A stretch of DNA of 64,000 bases from contig JAAWEK010000011.1 in assembly GCA_022794265.1 (NCBI GenBank), positions 124,001 to 188,000 on the forward strand. The letters are read 5' to 3'. The notes below the pieces were generated by a model. That model saw only the letters and a program-made list of their open reading frames with translations, made no database searches and was not told the DNA's origin. How positions within the stretch are numbered: the first letter of the stretch is position 1; each line of letters starts with the position of its first letter. The stretch comes from Lachnospiraceae bacterium (GTDB taxonomy: Bacteria; Bacillota; Clostridia; Lachnospirales; Lachnospiraceae). Of this stretch, positions 29,073 to 36,660 are shown piece by piece. A program made the translations under genes and the position numbers.

Positions 29073-30500
29073 ATGGACAGGTTAGTTTGGGATAAGTTAT
29101 TGTGTACCCGGAGGCAGAGGTTGTCTTCGGCAGAGAAAAGGGACTCAAGTCCTAACACGGTGATTGCCAGAAATGAATTTGAGGCCGATTATGACAGAAT
29201 CGTAGGTTCTTCATCGGTCAGGCGGTTACAGGATAAAGCGCAGGTTTTTCCGTTGCAGGAAAATGATTTTACCAGAACCCGGTTAACACATTCCATGGAA
29301 GTATCGGCTCTGGCCCGGTCTCTGGGCAAAGCGGTGGGAAGGCAGCTGGAGCAGAACGGTGAATTTAATCATAACCGGACGGAGGAACTGGCAGCGTTAT
29401 TGCAGACGGCAGGATTAATCCATGATTTGGGAAATCCGCCTTTCGGACATTATGGAGAGACCATAATCCGAAACTGGTTCCAGAATTGTTTTTCGGATAA
29501 TAAACTGTTAAAGAAAGAAGGAATATTATCCGAACAGGAAAAGAATGATTTTATTTATTTCGACGGAAATGTACAGAATTTGAGAATTGTAACAAAACTT
29601 CAGACTTTGAATGATCCCTTTGGAGCGAATTTTACATATGCTACATTAGCAGCGATTATTAAATATCCGTGGAAATCCAATGCAGAAGAAGTAAAGAACG
29701 GTAAAAAGAAGTTTGGATATTTCCGGTCCGAAGAGTCTCTGGTCAGGGAAATACAGGAGGCGACCGGACTTGAAGACGGATACCGTCATCCGGCGGCTTA
29801 TTTACTGGAAGCAGCGGACGATATTATCTATGTCTGCGATGATATAGAAGACGGTGTAAAAAAGGGATATATAGAGTGGGAGAAGGAATATAAAGAAATC
29901 AAAAAGAAATTTAAAGGCGAAGATTATAAGAAATTATTTAAAGTCATAGATGAAAAGAAAGCTGACTCTAATATGAGCGAAGCGGATATCCGGCTTGCAA
30001 AGGTAAGGAATTTCAGAAATCTGGTTCAGGGCCACTTATTCAGATGTGCAGTAAATGAGTTTATGGAACACTATGAAGAGATAATGGGCGGAAACTATGA
30101 TAAATCAGAACTATTAGCCTGTGAGAATGATTTTATTACCTATCTGAAAAAGGAAGTCACCGGAAAAAACTGCTTTGGCTGTCATGAGGTATTGTCTTTA
30201 GAACTGGTTGGCGACCAGGTGGTCAATAAGCTGCTGGATGTCTTTGTAAGAACCCTGATTGAGAGTGACGGGAAAGATTTAGAAAACGTAAGGATTTATT
30301 CCGGTAAGATTTTCAGTCTGATTTCTTCCAATTTTAAATACGTTGCAATGTATGATTATAAGAAAAACCGTAAAAAGCCCCTTTCAAAACTCACTTTATA
30401 TGATAAACTGCATCTGGCGGTTGATTTTATATCAGGAATGACCGATTCTTATGCTGTAAATTTATATCAGGATTTGAACGGAATCCGCTTACCGCAGTAA
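29073..30500 (+). CDS. dgt: dGTPase (deoxynucleotide triphosphohydrolase)
   Basis: This 475-residue HD-domain protein of the dGTPase family hydrolyses dGTP (or dNTPs) to the nucleoside and triphosphate. The HD-domain signature is present as TRLTHSMEV and IHDLGNPPFGHYGE (about 70-130), with a later AADDIIYVCDDIEDG segment carrying the remaining metal-binding Asp. The N-terminal RRLQDKAQVFPL is typical of the family. The start has a strong GAGGAGG ribosome binding site and its own near-consensus promoter. It precedes a nucleotidyltransferase-like gene by 36 bases, probably in the same transcript. dGTPases control dNTP pools and in some bacteria limit phage replication; no defence function is shown here. 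Confidence 0.88.
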   Translation: MDRLVWDKLLCTRRQRLSSAEKRDSSPNTVIARNEFEADYDRIVGSSSVRRLQDKAQVFPLQENDFTRTRLTHSMEVSALARSLGKAVGRQLEQNGEFNHNRTEELAALLQTAGLIHDLGNPPFGHYGETIIRNWFQNCFSDNKLLKKEGILSEQEKNDFIYFDGNVQNLRIVTKLQTLNDPFGANFTYATLAAIIKYPWKSNAEEVKNGKKKFGYFRSEESLVREIQEATGLEDGYRHPAAYLLEAADDIIYVCDDIEDGVKKGYIEWEKEYKEIKKKFKGEDYKKLFKVIDEKKADSNMSEADIRLAKVRNFRNLVQGHLFRCAVNEFMEHYEEIMGGNYDKSELLACENDFITYLKKEVTGKNCFGCHEVLSLELVGDQVVNKLLDVFVRTLIESDGKDLENVRIYSGKIFSLISSNFKYVAMYDYKKNRKKPLSKLTLYDKLHLAVDFISGMTDSYAVNLYQDLNGIRLPQ

Positions 30501-30536
30501 TTCTCCGTAGTTTGTTTTGGCAGAATGGAGTAAATT

Positions 30537-31223
30537 ATGAAATCTTTGGAAACTATCATATTTAATTATCTGGAAAACTATCCCCCTTCCCTGGAATTGT
30601 TCCGAAGGCTTAAACAGGCCGGAAATCTTTACCTGATTGGAGGCGTGTTAAGGGAATACAGAGACTGGGAAGCGATTCGGGATTTACGGGATATCGATAT
30701 AATAATTGATATCAGGGACCGGAACATCTGGGAAGAGATTCTGGAAACATACCGGCCGAAAAAGAACAGCTTTGGCGGTTATAAACTGGAATGTTCTGCG
30801 CTGATTGTGGATATCTGGTCCTTGGAGGAAACCTGGGCATACCGGGAAAAGCATATAGTATGTGAACCGGAAGAATATGTCAGGAATCTTCCCAGAACCG
30901 TATTTCTTAATTTAGATGCTATTATCTATGATTTTAATGAGAATGTCTGGTATGATGAAAAATATCAGGAGGCCATGGACAGCCATGTGATTGATGTGGT
31001 ACTGGAGAAAAATCCCCGGATATTGTTGAATATTGTCCGGGCGATGGTTTTGAAAAAACGATATGGGATGAGTTTTTCGGATAGATTGGGGAAGATTATC
31101 CGGGAACAGATGAAGCTGGAGAGAGATTTTGTGGGGAAACTGCTGGAGATTCAGGAAAAGCGGTACAGGGGTTTGATTTTATCGGGGGAGGAGATTGAGA
31201 AGGTACTGGAGGAATTGGGGTAA
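30537..31223 (+). CDS. Nucleotidyltransferase-fold protein, function unknown
   Basis: This 228-residue protein has a poly(A)-polymerase-head/nucleotidyltransferase-like N-terminus: LYLIGGVLREYRD with the GG motif, then DLRDIDIIID with the DxD-type metal site (about residues 50-60). The rest is mixed alpha/beta, with an RYGMSFS segment and a charged helical tail. It lacks the tRNA-binding regions of CCA-adding enzymes and is much shorter than them. It is 36 bases downstream of dgt and likely cotranscribed. The substrate is unknown. It could transfer a nucleotide to a small molecule, RNA or protein. Confidence 0.6.
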   Translation: MKSLETIIFNYLENYPPSLELFRRLKQAGNLYLIGGVLREYRDWEAIRDLRDIDIIIDIRDRNIWEEILETYRPKKNSFGGYKLECSALIVDIWSLEETWAYREKHIVCEPEEYVRNLPRTVFLNLDAIIYDFNENVWYDEKYQEAMDSHVIDVVLEKNPRILLNIVRAMVLKKRYGMSFSDRLGKIIREQMKLERDFVGKLLEIQEKRYRGLILSGEEIEKVLEELG

Positions 31224-31315
31224 CAGTGTACTTTTTAAGAAAGCAGATATAGTAAAAAGAATTAAGGCGGTCATAAATTTTTGGCCGCTATAATTGTATT
31301 TTAATTTAATAAAAG

Positions 31316-31344
31316 TTGACACGTGGTAACATATAAGTTACAAT
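31316..31344 (+). promoter_or_regulatory. Consensus promoter with operator-like inverted repeat upstream of the XRE gene
   Basis: A perfect TTGACA (31316-31321) and TACAAT (31339-31344) are separated by 17 bases. The inverted repeat GTAAC-N6-GTTAC (31326-31341) lies in the spacer and overlaps the -10 box. That is a plausible binding site for the XRE repressor encoded just downstream, giving autoregulation. Confidence 0.75.
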
Positions 31345-31373
31345 ATTATAAAAAGACCAAGGAGGCGGATGTT

Positions 31374-31652
31374 GTGGATATACAGAAGAAGATTTATATT
31401 GCAGAAAAACAGGATTCAGTTAGAAAGAGTATTGTAAACCAATATATTGCATATAGAAAAATGAGAAATCTTACACAAGAAGATTTGGCTGGAATTATGG
31501 GGGTAAAACGACCAAATATCAGCCGTTTTGAGACCGGACAATATAACCCTAGTCTGGATATGCTGGTGAAAATGGCAGAATGTATGGATTTGGAAATAGA
31601 GGTAACACTAATAAATAAACGGGAGGGGATAAGGAATAATGAAGAAGAGTAA
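31374..31652 (+). CDS. XRE-family transcriptional regulator
   Basis: This is a 92-residue helix-turn-helix protein. I prefer the GTG at 31374, because AAGGAGG (31359-31365) lies eight bases upstream; the GTG at 31323 falls inside the promoter. The HTH runs from about residue 28 to 80: MRNLTQEDLAGIMGVKRPNISRFETGQYNPSLDMLVKMA. It overlaps the helicase start by 14 bases, so the two are translationally coupled. The promoter holds an inverted repeat covering its -10 box. It is probably a repressor of its own operon, as in toxin, phage or defence cassettes. Confidence 0.85.
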   Translation: MDIQKKIYIAEKQDSVRKSIVNQYIAYRKMRNLTQEDLAGIMGVKRPNISRFETGQYNPSLDMLVKMAECMDLEIEVTLINKREGIRNNEEE

Positions 31653-33654
31653 TAGTTTATTTTATTCAAATATAGAGAATAAAGAAGGAATTGAACAATT
31701 AGTCGAAGAATTAGAAATTTATGCTGAAAATAGCATAAATCCTGTATATGTGATTGACCGGCCTTTAGAAGAAAAAGGTGGATATAACTATGAAAAAGCT
31801 GTTGTTATTTTGATTCCAAAACATAAAATTATGTTTATAAACTATGGAAAAAATGATGAGGAATTTGATAATTTTTGTGAAGACTTTATAGAAGATTTAG
31901 GACAGCTTTCAAAAAAATATGATTATATGAAAATTTTAGGCAGACCGAGGCAGTGGAAACAGGAATTTATTGTATCATACAAGTACGAGGAAATTAGAAA
32001 TGTTGATGTGAAAGGATTTTTAGCTTTAAATAAATTAGATTCAAATGAAAAAATCAGAAAAGGTGAATTTTTAATTTCGTTGTTAACTGGAAGTATTAAT
32101 AATATAGACCGAACCGGAACGGATTATCCTGAAACTGTGTTGGAAAAGATTCGAAGAAAAATTATTTTGTTTGATGGAGACCAGACAAGATTTATTTTTG
32201 ATGAACCCCATAAGGATAAAATTATTATACAAGGATTGGCAGGAACAGGGAAAACAGAGTTATTATTACATAAAGTAAAAGAATTATATTTAGATAAATC
32301 GGAATATAAAATCGCTTTTACCTGCCATAATAAAATTCTGGCTGAGAACCTGAAGGAAAGAATTCCAGAGTTTTTTAACTTTATGAAAGTAGATGAACAA
32401 ATTAAGTGGCAGGAAAAATTATGGGTTATGAGCAGTTGGGGGTCAAAAAGTGATCCTGATTCAGGGGTTTATAGCTATATTTGCCATTACTATAATATTC
32501 CGTTCGAGAGGTTTTCATATAATGTAACATTTGACAGAATATGTAGAAATGCTTTGAATCAGTTAATTCAGATAAAGGAATTTGAACCATGTTTTGATTA
32601 TATCTTAATTGATGAAAGTCAGGATTTCACCGATGGATTTTTTGAATTATGTAAAAAGGTAACAAAACATTGTTTATATATTGCAGGGGACATTTTTCAA
32701 AATGTGTTTGAAAATGAATCTGTAAGTGAAGTGAATCCCGATTTTTTATTAAATAAATGCTATAGAACGGATCCTAAAACACTAATGTGTGCGCATGCAA
32801 TAGGAATGGGATTGTTTGCGAAAAATCCGGATTTATATCTGAGGTGGCTGGATGATAAGGCGTGGGAAGCCTGCGGATATAATATTGAGAAAAAAGAGGA
32901 ATATTATAATTTACGTCGGAAACCGTTAAGAAGATTTGAAGATTTAGGAAATACCGGTATAAAAAATATAGAAATAATACCTATTGAGAGAAATAAATAT
33001 GTTACTCGAATATTAGACATTATTTCAGAACTTAAAAATAATAATCCTACATTGCGTCCCGATGATATTGGAATAATGTTTTTAGAGAATATAAATAGTA
33101 ATTATCAAATTGCGCATAGTTTGGAAGTTCTTATAAAGGAACAATTCGGATGGGATGTGAATATTGGTTATGAATCAAAAGAGAAGAGAAAGGGTACTGT
33201 TTTTATCAGCAATAGGAATAATGTAAAAGGCTTAGAATTCCCGTTTATTATTTGTTTTATGCAGTTTGGTTTAGACCGTGATTTGCAAAATAGAAATTCT
33301 ATTTATATGATGCTGACACGTTCGTTTATTACATCTTATTTTATTTTGCCCAATGTGGATTCTGAAGTTATAGACAATATAAAACAGGGTGTAGAATATG
33401 TCGATAAAAACGGATATTTGCATATTGCAGAACCAAATCAGCAACAAAGGCTACGGTTAAATAATGCGATTATTAACAGAACCAATATATATAAATCTCA
33501 GCATGATATTGTGGAAGAAATCATGGATAAAATAGGTATAGAAAAAATGTATAGGGTAAAGTTGCATAATATAATAAAGAATGCATATAAAGATGAACTT
33601 GATAGGGATAAACTATATGAAATCGTAAAGGTAAATTATAGTTTGATGAATTAG
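31639..33654 (+). CDS. UvrD/SF1-like helicase of a putative defence cassette
   Basis: This is a 671-residue SF1-type ATPase. Motifs are Walker A GLAGTGKT (199-206), Walker B IDESQD (324-329), GDIFQNVF as motif III, NKCYRTDP as motif IV, VKGLEFPFII as motif V and MMLTRS as motif VI, so the helicase core is complete and about 470 residues long. The N-terminal ~190 residues form an additional domain of unknown fold. It is not obviously the NERD nuclease domain, although I cannot exclude a diverged one. The AT-rich composition differs from the flanking GC-richer genes. It overlaps the XRE gene and is followed by an unknown gene, a pattern common in anti-phage islands. Confidence 0.8.
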   Translation: MKKSNSLFYSNIENKEGIEQLVEELEIYAENSINPVYVIDRPLEEKGGYNYEKAVVILIPKHKIMFINYGKNDEEFDNFCEDFIEDLGQLSKKYDYMKILGRPRQWKQEFIVSYKYEEIRNVDVKGFLALNKLDSNEKIRKGEFLISLLTGSINNIDRTGTDYPETVLEKIRRKIILFDGDQTRFIFDEPHKDKIIIQGLAGTGKTELLLHKVKELYLDKSEYKIAFTCHNKILAENLKERIPEFFNFMKVDEQIKWQEKLWVMSSWGSKSDPDSGVYSYICHYYNIPFERFSYNVTFDRICRNALNQLIQIKEFEPCFDYILIDESQDFTDGFFELCKKVTKHCLYIAGDIFQNVFENESVSEVNPDFLLNKCYRTDPKTLMCAHAIGMGLFAKNPDLYLRWLDDKAWEACGYNIEKKEEYYNLRRKPLRRFEDLGNTGIKNIEIIPIERNKYVTRILDIISELKNNNPTLRPDDIGIMFLENINSNYQIAHSLEVLIKEQFGWDVNIGYESKEKRKGTVFISNRNNVKGLEFPFIICFMQFGLDRDLQNRNSIYMMLTRSFITSYFILPNVDSEVIDNIKQGVEYVDKNGYLHIAEPNQQQRLRLNNAIINRTNIYKSQHDIVEEIMDKIGIEKMYRVKLHNIIKNAYKDELDRDKLYEIVKVNYSLMN

Positions 33655-33666
33655 AGGGTGTTAATT

Positions 33667-34308
33667 ATGAAAAACATTGAGGTGAAAATTGGAGACTTTT
33701 TAGGTGAAAAGGTTCTGAGACCAATTAGAAGCAAAAGAGATATTATTCTGCTGTTGTTGGATACAATGAAATTAATTGTAAATCCGGAAGGCAGTTTTTC
33801 AGATGATTCCGGAAAAGTAATTATTTGTGTGGATAAAATGAGCAGAATTTTCTATGAAACGAAAGTAAAGTATTTCTCGTTCATTTTTCCTTTCTTGATA
33901 GAAAACATAAATCAGAATTATAAGATTTATGATAATCATACGGAATGTGAATTAAATGATAGGATGATATCGTTGCTTATAAGTATTTTTCAACAGGAAA
34001 ATCTTTGGGGAAGCTCTCTTGAAAAAGCGATGGATATTATTATTGATAGTGCAGAAGAATATGAGTATAGTGATATTGACACAATATGGAAACTGATAAT
34101 TAAATTATGGCATATGGAGGATGGATATATTCGATATGATTATGACCCCGTGAATGAAGATGGAGATATTCACCCGTTATACCATTTTGATATAAATTAT
34201 TCTTCTGCGGCTACATATAAAATTGGTCTGAATAATCCGATAAAAGTGAATGATTTTCAAAATATATTAAATATTAAAACGAAATGTTCATATTTAAGAA
34301 TAGTTTGA
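33667..34308 (+). CDS. Unknown protein of the XRE-helicase cassette
   Basis: I place the start at the ATG at 33667 (213 residues) because GAGGG (33653-33657) is nine bases upstream; the GTG at 33658 is less likely. I do not recognise the family. It appears soluble and helical in the middle, with a conserved-looking C-terminal stretch DGDIHPLYHFDINYSSAATY followed by KIGLNNP that resembles a metal- or nucleotide-binding surface with H, D and H residues. It follows the helicase stop by 12 bases and ends just before a terminator. It may be the effector or the partner of the helicase. There is no signal peptide or membrane segment. Confidence 0.5.
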   Translation: MKNIEVKIGDFLGEKVLRPIRSKRDIILLLLDTMKLIVNPEGSFSDDSGKVIICVDKMSRIFYETKVKYFSFIFPFLIENINQNYKIYDNHTECELNDRMISLLISIFQQENLWGSSLEKAMDIIIDSAEEYEYSDIDTIWKLIIKLWHMEDGYIRYDYDPVNEDGDIHPLYHFDINYSSAATYKIGLNNPIKVNDFQNILNIKTKCSYLRIV

Positions 34309-34327
34309 TATGGACGGACATAAAAAA

Positions 34328-34371
34328 GTTGCTGTAAAGTAGACAGATGGTCTGTTTTACAGCATCTTTTT
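34328..34371. terminator. Bidirectional terminator of the helicase cassette and Pr6Pr gene
   Basis: TTGCTGTAAA near 34328-34337 pairs with TTTACAGCA near 34355-34363, with an inner AGACAG/CTGTTT pairing and T-runs on both strands (CTTTTT forward, ACTTTTTT reverse). It separates the convergent 34308 stop and the reverse-strand stop at 34370. Confidence 0.75.
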
Positions 34372-35026
34372 ATTGTTTACTTCGTTTATTTATTAGCCTG
34401 ATCACTCCCCAAAGCACAAATCCCAGTCCCACGAAAAACGCCACCAGTATTATCACCCATTGAATCACACCGCTCATCCCCAATTCATCTACATCCAGAA
34501 AGAAGTAAGGATAAACAACGGTATCCGGGTCCGGTGTGATAATTGCGCCCCGGATTACAATATAAAACACATAAATAATCGGCGCCGCTGCCATCACCAG
34601 ATTATCCCACCAGCGAAGTCCGGAGTGGTCGTCAAACAACAGCCAGTCTAAAAAGAATACCAGCGGGCAGGCCAGATGAAAGGTAAGGTTATTTATGCTG
34701 CTCCAGTAGTCCATTGTAGTTGGGTCGCCCAAAAGAATATTATATACTAAGAATGTAACAACAATCCAAATCGAAGCGTAATACTTAATCCGGGTATATT
34801 TTGTATTTAATCCGTACATATTACCAAGGGAGAGCTGTTTTACATTATCTTTTATAATAGGTATCATGACCAGAATACAGATAAAATTGCTGAGATTTGT
34901 ATAATACACATACCAGTTTTGGTTAAAGTCGGCATTAAACAGCCCGAAAGAGGCTAACAGTCCGAAAAAAGCCAGGGTAAGATAAACGGAACGGAATATC
35001 AGTTGTGTAATTCTGTTTTTAATCAT
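34370..35026 (-). CDS. Pr6Pr/FAR-17a-like integral membrane protein
   Basis: I choose the start at 35026 (MIKNRITQL), which has AGGAG eight bases upstream on this strand; the longer frame to 35074 has no ribosome binding site. The protein has about 218 residues with six predicted transmembrane segments. Motifs such as YYTNLSNFICILVMI, NLTFHLACPLVFFLDWLLF and DPDTVVYPYFFLD fit the Pr6Pr family of six-helix proteins. Their biochemical role is not defined. The leader region carries a palindromic element (35046-35087). It is convergent with the helicase cassette and divergent from the SDR gene. Confidence 0.7.
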   Translation of the reverse strand: MIKNRITQLIFRSVYLTLAFFGLLASFGLFNADFNQNWYVYYTNLSNFICILVMIPIIKDNVKQLSLGNMYGLNTKYTRIKYYASIWIVVTFLVYNILLGDPTTMDYWSSINNLTFHLACPLVFFLDWLLFDDHSGLRWWDNLVMAAAPIIYVFYIVIRGAIITPDPDTVVYPYFFLDVDELGMSGVIQWVIILVAFFVGLGFVLWGVIRLINKRSKQ

Positions 35027-35045
35027 AGGATTCTCCTGTTTATAT

Positions 35046-35087
35046 AAACTCATAGTCGGTGATTGCGTAACCATAAGTTGCGCAGTC
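35046..35087. repeat. Palindromic element copy 2 (leader of the Pr6Pr-like gene)
   Basis: The + strand has AAACTCATAGT (35046-35056) and CATAAGTTG (35072-35080), the same core as the 36001-36035 element read on its reverse strand, but with a 15-base insert instead of 7 bases. Inside the insert the sequence GATTGCGTAAC pairs with GTTGCGCAGTC (35061-35071 with 35077-35087). It is in the leader of the reverse-strand gene starting at 35026. Confidence 0.6.
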
Positions 35088-35179
35088 TTCGGTAAATCTT
35101 ATATTTTAAAAGACAGATTTATTATACCATACTGTGTCAATATATAGATTGTTTATTTGTTCTTTATGGTAAATCGTGG

Positions 35180-35185
35180 TATAAT
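35180..35185 (+). promoter_or_regulatory. Probable -10 box for the SDR gene
   Basis: TATAAT at 35180-35185 follows a weak TTGTTC -35 (35157-35162). The next gene starts at 35233 with an ACGGAGGT ribosome binding site. Confidence 0.5.
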
Positions 35186-35232
35186 AAAACATATATTAAA
35201 ACGTGAAAAATTTTAAAACGGAGGTACAACAT

Positions 35233-35976
35233 ATGCTGAAAGGAAAAGTAGCGATTGTAACGGGAGGCACCAGAGGAATCGGTCTGGCGGTGGTTAAAAA
35301 GTTTTTAGACAATGGAGCAATTGTTGTATTATGCGGTTCCCGGGAGGAAACGGTGAATAAGGCGCTGGCAGAAATCAAAAGGGAGCGGCCGGAGGCACAG
35401 GCAGAGGGAGCGTGGCCGGACCTGGCAAGTCTTGAGCAGGTTCAGAAAATGGCGGCAGATGTCTATGAGAAATACGGAAAGATAGATATTCTGGTAAACA
35501 ATGCAGGCATATCGGCCAGAGACAGCATTTATCAGTATACGGAAGAAGAGTTTGATAAAATAATGAATCTGAACATAAAAGCCGTATTTAACTGTACAAG
35601 GGCCGTGGTGGGCTATATGAAGGAACAGAAGAGCGGAGCGGTTATCAATACCAGCTCTGTTGTAAGTATCTACGGACAGGCGGCAGGATGTGGATATCCG
35701 GCATCAAAGTTTGCGGTAAACGGACTGACCAAATCCCTGGCAAGAGAACTGGGGGCAGATAATATCCGGGTCAATGCGGTTGCGCCGGGAGTCACCAGAA
35801 CGGATATGGTGGCGGCGCTGCCGAAAGAAATGGCAGAAAGAGTGGCGGCAGGAATCCCGTTAGGAAGAGTGGGTGAACCGGAAGAGGTTGCAGATGCCTT
35901 TCTGTTCCTGGCCAGCAACATGGCAAGTTATATTTCCGGTGAGATATTATCCGTAGACGGTGCAGTTGTAATCTGA
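35233..35976 (+). CDS. Short-chain dehydrogenase/reductase, FabG-like
   Basis: I choose the ATG at 35233 because GGAGGT is eight bases upstream. The 247-residue protein has the classic SDR pattern: TGGTRGIG (10-17) for NAD(P) binding, NNAG (89-92), and the Ser142, Tyr155, Lys159 catalytic triad in YPASK. The C-terminal IPLGRVGEPEEVA and SGEILSVDGAV fit the FabG subgroup. It reduces or oxidises a carbonyl substrate with NAD(P)H. No fatty-acid genes are nearby, so a role in fatty-acid synthesis is not supported. Palindromic elements lie on both sides (35046-35087 and 36001-36035), in inverted orientation. Confidence 0.85.
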   Translation: MLKGKVAIVTGGTRGIGLAVVKKFLDNGAIVVLCGSREETVNKALAEIKRERPEAQAEGAWPDLASLEQVQKMAADVYEKYGKIDILVNNAGISARDSIYQYTEEEFDKIMNLNIKAVFNCTRAVVGYMKEQKSGAVINTSSVVSIYGQAAGCGYPASKFAVNGLTKSLARELGADNIRVNAVAPGVTRTDMVAALPKEMAERVAAGIPLGRVGEPEEVADAFLFLASNMASYISGEILSVDGAVVI

Positions 35977-36000
35977 TACAGCTATCTTATAATAGGTGAA

Positions 36001-36035
36001 TGTGAAACTTATGACCTGTAACTATGAGTTTCACA
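36001..36035. repeat. Palindromic element copy 3, between SDR and spmB
   Basis: TGTGAAACT (36001-36009) is the perfect reverse complement of 36027-36035. On the reverse strand its 17-base loop matches 14 of 17 bases with the loop of the 24750-24792 element. The stem pair that is C:G there is T:A here. It lies after the SDR gene and before the terminator at 36061. Confidence 0.7.
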
Positions 36036-36060
36036 ATTATCTGAATATTCATATAATATT

Positions 36061-36104
36061 AAGAGGTATCTTTGCATAAATATAAGCAAGGATACCTCTT
36101 TTTT
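36061..36104 (+). terminator. Rho-independent terminator between SDR and spmB
   Basis: AAGAGGTATC (36061-36070) pairs with GATACCTCTT (36091-36100), with inner TTGC/GCAA pairing, and a T-run follows immediately (to 36104). It ends the SDR transcript 12 bases before the spmB start, so it may also affect spmB as an attenuator. Confidence 0.85.
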
Positions 36105-36116
36105 GGATATGATAAA

Positions 36117-36647
36117 ATGCAGATAATCATGTATATTTCGGAATTTATGATTCCACTGGTAATATTTTATATTGTAGGATACGGAGTCCTGCAGAAAAAA
36201 AATGTCTATAATGATTTTATTAACGGAGCAAAAGACGGTTTAAAAACCGTAGTTGACGTTATGCCTACGCTGGTAGGACTGATGATGGGAGTGGGAATTT
36301 TAAGTTCCTCTGGTCTGCTGGGATTTATAACCGATAATATAGCCCGGTTTACGGCAGGATTCGGGCTTCCGGCGGCAGTGGTGCCAGCAATGATAGTCCG
36401 GATATTTTCCTCTTCGGCAGCCACCGGACTGGTACTGGATGTGTTTAAACAATTTGGAGTGGATTCCTATGAAGGAATGTTGTCTTCCATATTGATGAGC
36501 TGTACCGAAACCGTATTTTATACCATGTCAGTATATTTTCTGACGGCAAAAGTAACAAAAACACGATGGACGCTGGCCGGTGCTCTGATCAGTACAGGGG
36601 CAGGGGTAGTGATATCCATCGTGCTGGCTGGAATGTATATGCAATAA
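36117..36647 (+). CDS. spmB: Spore maturation protein B
   Basis: This 176-residue SpmB-type nucleoside-recognition membrane protein has its ATG at 36117. This choice aligns the N-terminus (MQIIMYISEFMIP) with known SpmB starts, whereas the TTG at 36072 lies inside the terminator loop. FINGAKDGLKTVVDVMPTLVG and PAMIVRIFSSSAATGLVLDVF are diagnostic. It acts with SpmA in spore-core dehydration. It is normally next to spmA but is separated from it here by about 7 kb and preceded by a terminator hairpin. The ribosome binding site is weak (GGA at 36105). Confidence 0.9.
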   Translation: MQIIMYISEFMIPLVIFYIVGYGVLQKKNVYNDFINGAKDGLKTVVDVMPTLVGLMMGVGILSSSGLLGFITDNIARFTAGFGLPAAVVPAMIVRIFSSSAATGLVLDVFKQFGVDSYEGMLSSILMSCTETVFYTMSVYFLTAKVTKTRWTLAGALISTGAGVVISIVLAGMYMQ

Positions 36648-36660
36648 AATACAGTTTTAA

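Noticed and set aside
31264-31295. Hairpin GCGGTC...GGCCGC after the nucleotidyltransferase gene
   Set aside because: It has a short imperfect stem without a T-run. It could be a weak terminator, but there is not enough support to call it.
31316-34308. Gabija system
   Set aside because: A UvrD-like helicase is present, but the Gabija ATPase/TOPRIM nuclease partner is absent, the gene order differs and a regulator is included.
36072-36116. Upstream extension of spmB from the TTG at 36072
   Set aside because: This region is the terminator hairpin loop and right arm, and the alignment with SpmB starts at ATG 36117.
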